From Eubacteriales bacterium (lineage in GTDB: Bacteria; Bacillota; Clostridia; Lachnospirales; Lachnospiraceae), in contig JAUNHC010000048.1 in NCBI GenBank assembly GCA_030524175.1, forward strand, positions 1 through 37,310: a stretch of DNA of 37,310 nucleotides, read 5' to 3'. Position numbers and translations under genes: made by a program. Numbering within the stretch: the stretch's first letter is position 1; each line of letters opens with the position of its first letter. Of this stretch, positions 32,890 through 37,310 are shown piece after piece. The notes below the pieces were generated by a model. The model saw nothing but the letters and a program-made list of their open reading frames with translations, was not told where the DNA came from and made no database searches.

Positions 32890-35214
32890 ATGAAGAGAGA
32901 AAGTACCAAAAAAAGTTCCGCTTTTATTGTGGCTGTGTTCATTTTTGTTCTGGCAGGAATCATGTCAGGCTGCGGAGAAAAGAAAGAGGCGGAAGCAACT
33001 TCAAATAGTTCAGATAAAGCAATGGGGAGGTATGTGGAAGAAAAGCTGGACTTCCCTGATGATGTTGGGCAGATTCTGGATGTAGAGGTTATGGAGGACG
33101 GAGCCATTTGGGCAGCCACACCATATTATGTACTTTCATCTGAGGATTCAGGTAAGACTTGGGAGGAAGTATATAGTCTGGATGAAGTGTTTCCGGAACT
33201 GCAGACACGTACGGAGGAACAATTTAACAGCGTGCTGAATATCAAGCTTGGCAAGAAGAAAGACATTGCTATAACACTTACAAAGTATTTTGACTATCAA
33301 GACACAAACAAAGAATACTGGTTTGGTTCAGTATGGTACAGAGACAGTGAAGGCAATGTCCGGGAAATTCTTGAAGACCAGGATAACAGAAATAAGAATA
33401 TGGTATCAAATATCTCGTTCGACTCTGAGGGCAATATCCTGGCACAAGTGACCATGAAGGGAATCCTTCATTTTTCAACAGAAACAGGAGAGCTTTTGCA
33501 CACATTTCAGGAAGGTGAAGATAACTATGGCTTTGGAGTATGCGGCAACATTCTCATTTCTTTTTTTAATGCAAATGAGGTGAGGTATTTTGATCTGGAA
33601 ACGGGAAAGCCGTTGGAAGATGATGCAGTTCTGACAAAACAGATGGTTCCTAATTTAATGTGGGGAAATGCGTCTCCCCTAGTTTTTGCTGAAGACAGCG
33701 GCCAAGCGGGGATGCTGATATGTGACAGAGAAGGTATTTACAGCCATACTTTCGGCGGAAATGTAATGGAACAGCTGGTGGATTCCACGTTATGTACTTT
33801 GGGTGATACCAGCTCGGGATATATGGGGTTTACCAGAGACAAGGACAACAGCTTCTATGTTGTGAAAACCGTAGACGGCGGAGACAGAAGAATATTATTT
33901 GAGCTTTACAGGTATTATTACGATGCTAACATGCCCACAGTACCCGATGAGGAGTTAAAGGTGTATGCTTTAGATGATTATCCAGAGCTAAAGCAGGCTG
34001 CTCTTTTGTATCAGAAAGAGCACCCGGAGGTCCGTGTGAAAGTGGAATCATTGATGGACGAGATAGGAGAGAACAGCAGTTCTTCAGACGGATATCTGGA
34101 TATGCGCCGTGTAGATGCGCTTAAGACATTGAACACTGAGATCCTTGCAGGAAAAGGGCCGGATGTTCTGGTATTGGATCAAATGCCAGTGAAAGCATAT
34201 ATGGAAAAGGGCATACTGGAGGATATTTCCGGAATCCTCAAGGAGAGCGGCATTCTTCCTAATATAGCGGAGGCCTATACACAACAGGACGGAAAGATTT
34301 ACAGTATGCCTGCCCGTATTCGTATTCCGATCATCTTCGGGGATAAACTTCTGCTGGAAAAAGGAACAGACTTAGGGCAGCTGTCGGATATGATTGCAGA
34401 AGTAGGAGAAGGACTGGGCAGCAACGAGACTGTTTATCCGTATTTTTCCGATGGAGAGCTGAGTGAAATCTTGATTTATGCTTATTCATTCCAGTGGATG
34501 AATGAAGACGGAACCTTGAAGGAGGAAAATGTCAGGGATTTCATAGAACAGTTAGGCATTATCAAAAACAGCGATGTGGAGGAGAAGAACAGTGAACGGG
34601 GAACATATGGCGGTAACTCACCCTATGAAAAGGGGATTGGTTTAAGCCTGATACCTGTCTATACGAAACAGTCAAAGCTTACATTTGGGGAACTTTGTTC
34701 TCCTTCTCTGCTGGAGCAGATAGAGAGTATGGTCCGTGACATGCCGGAACTAAAATGGGAGACGATAGAGCCGGATACCTTCCGTCCCTGGATGACCATT
34801 GGAATAAGTACAAAAGCCAATAATAAAGAGCGGGCAGAAGAGTTTCTGACTTATATGTTTGGAGCAGACGCCCAAGGGATACAGCAGGGGAACGGATTTT
34901 CTGTCAATGAAAGTGTTGTTGACTCTGAAGACTACTGGGGGATAAATAAGCAGGAAGATGCTTCACTTCCAAAGAACAGTATATCATATGAGATGTTTGA
35001 AGGAGGAAAAAGGTTAGAGTTCTATTCCATAACAGATGAACAGTTTGCTCATATACGAGAAATACTGCGGGCTGTGAGCGCTCCGTATAATTTGGATGTA
35101 CAGGTGAAATTGCTGATCAAAGATGAGGCACAGTCCTATTTGAGAGAGAAAGAAACCTTGGATGAAGCCATGAGTAGTCTTATGGATAAGATAAACCTGT
35201 ATTTGTCTGAATAA
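32890..35214 (+). CDS. Lipoprotein: Asp-box propeller-like half fused to solute-binding half
   Basis: An exported lipoprotein of 774 residues. A signal peptide with lipobox MSGC (Cys28) means it is lipidated by Lgt and held on the outer face of the membrane. Residues about 45-345 are beta-rich and contain one clear Asp-box, SEDSGKTW (about 84-91), and repeat-like strands such as SFDSEGNILAQV, suggesting a beta-propeller. From about residue 354 (LKVYALDDYPELKQAALLY) the rest resembles a family 1 extracellular solute-binding protein, with EILAGKGPDVLVLD and GKIYSMPARI. No permease or ATPase gene is adjacent, so the transport partner, if any, is elsewhere. Start: ATG at 32890 with GGAGGAGG upstream. 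The ligand cannot be told from sequence. Confidence 0.82.
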   Translation: MKRESTKKSSAFIVAVFIFVLAGIMSGCGEKKEAEATSNSSDKAMGRYVEEKLDFPDDVGQILDVEVMEDGAIWAATPYYVLSSEDSGKTWEEVYSLDEVFPELQTRTEEQFNSVLNIKLGKKKDIAITLTKYFDYQDTNKEYWFGSVWYRDSEGNVREILEDQDNRNKNMVSNISFDSEGNILAQVTMKGILHFSTETGELLHTFQEGEDNYGFGVCGNILISFFNANEVRYFDLETGKPLEDDAVLTKQMVPNLMWGNASPLVFAEDSGQAGMLICDREGIYSHTFGGNVMEQLVDSTLCTLGDTSSGYMGFTRDKDNSFYVVKTVDGGDRRILFELYRYYYDANMPTVPDEELKVYALDDYPELKQAALLYQKEHPEVRVKVESLMDEIGENSSSSDGYLDMRRVDALKTLNTEILAGKGPDVLVLDQMPVKAYMEKGILEDISGILKESGILPNIAEAYTQQDGKIYSMPARIRIPIIFGDKLLLEKGTDLGQLSDMIAEVGEGLGSNETVYPYFSDGELSEILIYAYSFQWMNEDGTLKEENVRDFIEQLGIIKNSDVEEKNSERGTYGGNSPYEKGIGLSLIPVYTKQSKLTFGELCSPSLLEQIESMVRDMPELKWETIEPDTFRPWMTIGISTKANNKERAEEFLTYMFGADAQGIQQGNGFSVNESVVDSEDYWGINKQEDASLPKNSISYEMFEGGKRLEFYSITDEQFAHIREILRAVSAPYNLDVQVKLLIKDEAQSYLREKETLDEAMSSLMDKINLYLSE

Positions 35215-35235
35215 ATCAAAATAATCTGTGAACAA

Positions 35236-35270
35236 TAAAATGCCGGGAGAATCAAGCTCCCGGCATTTTA
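35236..35270. terminator. Shared bidirectional terminator
   Basis: A perfect 14-bp stem, TAAAATGCCGGGAG (35236-35249) with CTCCCGGCATTTTA (35257-35270), loop AATCAAG. T-rich ends on both strands let it stop the lipoprotein gene (+) and the converging DUF1540 gene (-). Confidence 0.85.
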
Positions 35271-35328
35271 TACATTCCACATAGGCTGTATACTCTGTGA
35301 TTGTCAAAATACCTCATTCCGAAGAATT

Positions 35329-35652
35329 TTAGCACTGGCACTCAAAAGTAGTACATTTTGTTTCACGGCAGTCTGTAGCTCCGCTGCCTCCGATATCAAT
35401 TCCTGCTGCTGTACATTTACAATTTTCATTGTAGGTACAATTCTGAGCCTTACATCCGACAGCGATTTTTTCGCATCCGCATCCGGAAGCACAGCTGCTT
35501 TTTACACCTGTGTCATTACGGTCACAGAAACTTCCGCAGCTTGTCTCGTCTGCGTAACGTGCATTTTCTCCGATTACATTAATTTCACCTTTGGAGCAAA
35601 GCTGCTCTTTGTTATAAATGCATGTAGTTGCTGAACATTTAAGAATAGTCAT
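35329..35652 (-). CDS. Cysteine-rich DUF1540 tandem protein
   Basis: The only minus-strand gene in the window. It has 107 residues, 16 of them cysteine, and no signal peptide. Two related units (about 4-43 and 65-107) share the pattern LKCSATTCIYN / VGCKAQNCTYN, then a cysteine, and end in a Cys-rich cluster (CGSFC, CTTFEC), as in DUF1540 proteins. The cysteine spacing suggests metal binding, but this is inference. AGGAGG on the minus strand (35661-35665 region) is well placed before the ATG. It converges on the lipoprotein gene and diverges from the transporter gene. Confidence 0.88.
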   Translation of the reverse strand: MTILKCSATTCIYNKEQLCSKGEINVIGENARYADETSCGSFCDRNDTGVKSSCASGCGCEKIAVGCKAQNCTYNENCKCTAAGIDIGGSGATDCRETKCTTFECQC

Positions 35653-35713
35653 AGTTTTGTCCTCCTTTTTTTCGATATACGAATATTATGCTCAGAAAAA
35701 GTGAGAATATGTA

Positions 35714-35743
35714 TTGTCTTTAAAATTAAAATAATGGTATAAT
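35714..35743 (+). promoter_or_regulatory. Promoter for NSS transporter
   Basis: TTGTCT (35714-35719), 18 bases, and a perfect TATAAT (35738-35743). Transcription would start near 35750, leaving a leader of about 108 bases before the transporter gene. Confidence 0.65.
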
Positions 35744-35784
35744 GAGAACACTTACACTTAACGAGTCCGAAGCCAAAGGTAAAG

Positions 35785-35835
35785 GGTGAGGTTAGTGAGA
35801 ATTAAAAGATCATACGAGCTGCAGGGCGGCTCACC
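35785..35835 (+). other. Possibly switching leader structure before transporter
   Basis: GAGCTGC (35816-35822) can pair with GCGGCTC (35826-35832) around a 3-base loop. Alternatively GGTGAG (35785-35790) can pair with CTCACC (35830-35835). The two pairings share 35830-35832 and so compete. The ribosome site (GAAGGGAGAG) follows ten bases later. I recognise no known riboswitch or T-box core. Confidence 0.3.
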
Positions 35836-35858
35836 GGAAAAGCGAAGGGAGAGATACG

Positions 35859-37214
35859 ATGGAGAAACAGAGAGGCAGCTTTACCAATAAGCTGGGCTTC
35901 GTCCTGGCAGCGGCAGGTTCGGCTGTAGGACTTGGAAACTTATGGAGATTTCCATATCTGGCAGCAAAATACGGCGGAGGCATTTTCTTATTGGTATATC
36001 TTGTCCTTGCGGTAACATTCGGTTTTGCACTGATGGTTACGGAGATTGCGTTGGGAAGAAAAACCCGCTTAAGTGCAGTGGGCGCTTATGAAGCATTGAA
36101 CAAGAAATTCAAATTTTTAGGATATTTGTCCAGTCTGGTGCCGTTTATAATCACACCGTATTACTGTGTGATCGGCGGTTGGGTTGTAAAGTATTTTACA
36201 GTTTTTGTGACAAATAATGTGGCAAGTGCCGCATCTGATGACTTTTTTACTGGTTTCATCACCCAGCCGGCAGCGCCGGTAATTTTCTTTGTCATATATG
36301 TACTGCTGACAGTAGGTGTGGTAATGCTGGGCGTGGAAGGCGGAATTGAGAAGGCAAGCCGTATTATGATGCCGATCCTTATAGTTATGACGGTGTTTAT
36401 TGCTGTTTTCGGCCTGTTTCAGCCGGGAGCCATTGACGGCCTCATTTATTATCTGAAGCCTGATTTCAGCAGGTTCAGCGCCACCACTGTGCTGGCAGCC
36501 ATGGGACAGCTGTTTTATTCAATGTCTCTGGCCATGGGAATTATGATAACATATGGCTCTTATATGAAAAAAGATGCACATTTGGAGCAGTCTGTGCGCC
36601 AGATTGAACTTTTTGATACCGGAATCGCATTTATGGCAGGGCTTATGATCATCCCGGCAGTATTTGCATTTTCAGGAGGGAGCGAGGAAGCACTGGGAAA
36701 AGGGCCAAGCCTGATGTTTGTAACGCTGCCAAAGGTGTTTGACAACATGAACATGGGAACTTTGGTGGGGGCTGTATTTTTCCTGCTGGTACTTTTTGCA
36801 GCGTTGACTTCATCTATTTCCCTTACAGAGACACTTGTTTCTATTGTCAGGGATAAGTTCGGCTGGAGCCGTATGAAAGCCAGTCTGATTATTTTGTTAT
36901 TCCTTCTTGCAGTTGGGATTCCTGTGTCTCTTGGATTTGGAGTGTGGAGTTTTATCGCACCTCTTGGAATGAGCCTTTTGGATTTCTTCGACTTTATCAG
37001 CAATAGTGTGCTTATGCCGATCGTGGCATTCCTAACCTGTATTTTTGTAGGATTTGTCCTGAAGCCAAAGACTATTATTGATGAGGTGGAAGTGAACGGT
37101 ACGTTTAAAAGCAAGAAATTCTATACAGTTATCATTAAATATATTGCCCCTGTGTGCCTGGTAGCTATTTTGATTTTTGCTGTCATGGAAGCAATGGGCG
37201 TTATCGTAGTATAA
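35859..37214 (+). CDS. Sodium-dependent NSS (SNF/LeuT-like) transporter
   Basis: An integral membrane symporter that uses the sodium gradient to import a small substrate, in bacteria usually an amino acid. It has 451 residues and about 11 membrane segments. The first segment holds the family signature AAAGSAVGLGNLWRFPY (about 17-33), with the unwound Gly-Leu-Gly and the Asn of the sodium site, and GGGIFLLVYL follows. TM8-region ALTSSISLTETLVS fits the second sodium site. Eukaryotic members and LeuT have 12 segments, and many bacterial relatives have 11. The substrate cannot be assigned. It has its own promoter, and a strong terminator directly follows. Confidence 0.9.
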   Translation: MEKQRGSFTNKLGFVLAAAGSAVGLGNLWRFPYLAAKYGGGIFLLVYLVLAVTFGFALMVTEIALGRKTRLSAVGAYEALNKKFKFLGYLSSLVPFIITPYYCVIGGWVVKYFTVFVTNNVASAASDDFFTGFITQPAAPVIFFVIYVLLTVGVVMLGVEGGIEKASRIMMPILIVMTVFIAVFGLFQPGAIDGLIYYLKPDFSRFSATTVLAAMGQLFYSMSLAMGIMITYGSYMKKDAHLEQSVRQIELFDTGIAFMAGLMIIPAVFAFSGGSEEALGKGPSLMFVTLPKVFDNMNMGTLVGAVFFLLVLFAALTSSISLTETLVSIVRDKFGWSRMKASLIILLFLLAVGIPVSLGFGVWSFIAPLGMSLLDFFDFISNSVLMPIVAFLTCIFVGFVLKPKTIIDEVEVNGTFKSKKFYTVIIKYIAPVCLVAILIFAVMEAMGVIVV

Positions 37215-37218
37215 TAAG

Positions 37219-37254
37219 AAGAAAAAGAGTTCGGAAAGCCGGACTCTTTTTCTT
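37219..37254 (+). terminator. Intrinsic terminator after transporter gene
   Basis: A 16-bp stem from AAGAAAAAGAGTTCGG (37219-37234) and CCGGACTCTTTTTCTT (37239-37254) with one G-T pair, loop AAAG. The 3' arm supplies the T-run. It is symmetrical enough to work on both strands. Confidence 0.9.
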
Positions 37255-37258
37255 ATCT

Positions 37259-37310
37259 GTGCGCCTGGCGGCGCACGTTTCTAATAGGTGAAAGTCCTTA
37301 ATTCGCCCTG
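37259..37310 (+). mobile_element. 5' end of a class C (IIC) group II intron, cut by window end
   Basis: Starting four bases after a terminator stem, the sequence reads GTGCG, the group II intron 5' consensus (GUGYG). GTGCGCC (37259-37265) pairs perfectly with GGCGCAC (37270-37276). CTAATAGGTGAAAGTCCT (37281-37298) follows. This resembles the domain I start of bacterial class C introns, which begin GUGYGCCCGGC and then carry AUAGGGUGAGAGUCCC-like sequence. Class C introns are known to insert just downstream of intrinsic terminators, exactly the context here. The remaining ribozyme and any reverse-transcriptase gene lie beyond 37310. Confidence 0.75.

Noticed and set aside
32811-33008. 65-codon frame upstream of the lipoprotein gene
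   Set aside because: It overlaps the lipoprotein start in another frame and has no ribosome site of its own.
35750-35858. T-box or glycine riboswitch before the transporter
   Set aside because: No T-box core (AGGGTGGNACCGCG) and no tandem glycine aptamer elements could be found.
36560-37114. 184-codon minus-strand frame over the NSS transporter
   Set aside because: Mirror of the hydrophobic transporter coding sequence, with low-complexity Ser/Thr/Asn/Ile content and no start signal.

Overview
The window looks like chromosomal DNA of a Gram-positive, meso-diaminopimelate-type Clostridia, most likely a Lachnospiraceae member (Blautia/Ruminococcus-like gut anaerobe). The evidence is the Firmicutes order priA-def-fmt-rsmB-rlmN-PP2C-prkC-rsgA-rpe-thiN, a Firmicutes-style division/cell-wall (dcw) cluster, strong AGGAGG-type ribosome sites, a DNPR-type MurE, a PKTAD-type wall-sorting signal and moderate GC content. 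No rRNA, tRNA or CRISPR array was seen. All genes but one are on the + strand.

Layout. (1) 161-2038: a secreted, wall-anchored DUF11-type surface protein. (2) 2126-15670: a tightly packed run, murE, priA, def, fmt, a YugP-like membrane zinc peptidase, rsmB, rlmN, a PP2C phosphatase, the PASTA kinase prkC, rsgA, rpe, thiN. It combines peptidoglycan precursor synthesis, replication restart, N-terminal formyl-Met handling, rRNA methylation, Ser/Thr signalling and ribosome assembly. (3) 15849-18107: ychF and lgt, ended by a clear terminator. (4) 18366-32150: the dcw cluster, mraZ, rsmH, ftsL, ftsI, a second class B PBP, mraY, murD, ftsW, murA, ftsQ, ftsZ. It starts at a promoter followed by five MraZ-box repeats. 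Internal terminators and promoters break it before the second PBP, before ftsW and before ftsZ. (5) 32295-37214: accessory genes, namely a tandem DUF1508 protein, a lipoprotein joining an Asp-box propeller-like half to a solute-binding half, a convergent cysteine-rich DUF1540 protein, and a sodium-dependent NSS transporter. (6) 37259-37310: the 5' end of what appears to be a bacterial class C (IIC) group II intron directly after the transporter's terminator. It runs off the window.

The most unusual content is in the dcw cluster. FtsQ carries three exact-period 38-residue repeats after its normal domains, and the neighbouring FtsI carries six short D-x-x-G repeats in its extracellular tail. 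The two tails share a DENG-type motif. The second PBP has KTA where the KTG motif is expected, and it lies directly behind a promoter plus a terminator-shaped hairpin whose T-run touches its start codon. murG, murC, murB, murF and ftsA are absent from their usual places, and murA occupies the ftsW-ftsQ slot.

All calls come from reading the sequence and protein motifs by eye. Promoters and RNA structures are pattern matches, not measured.
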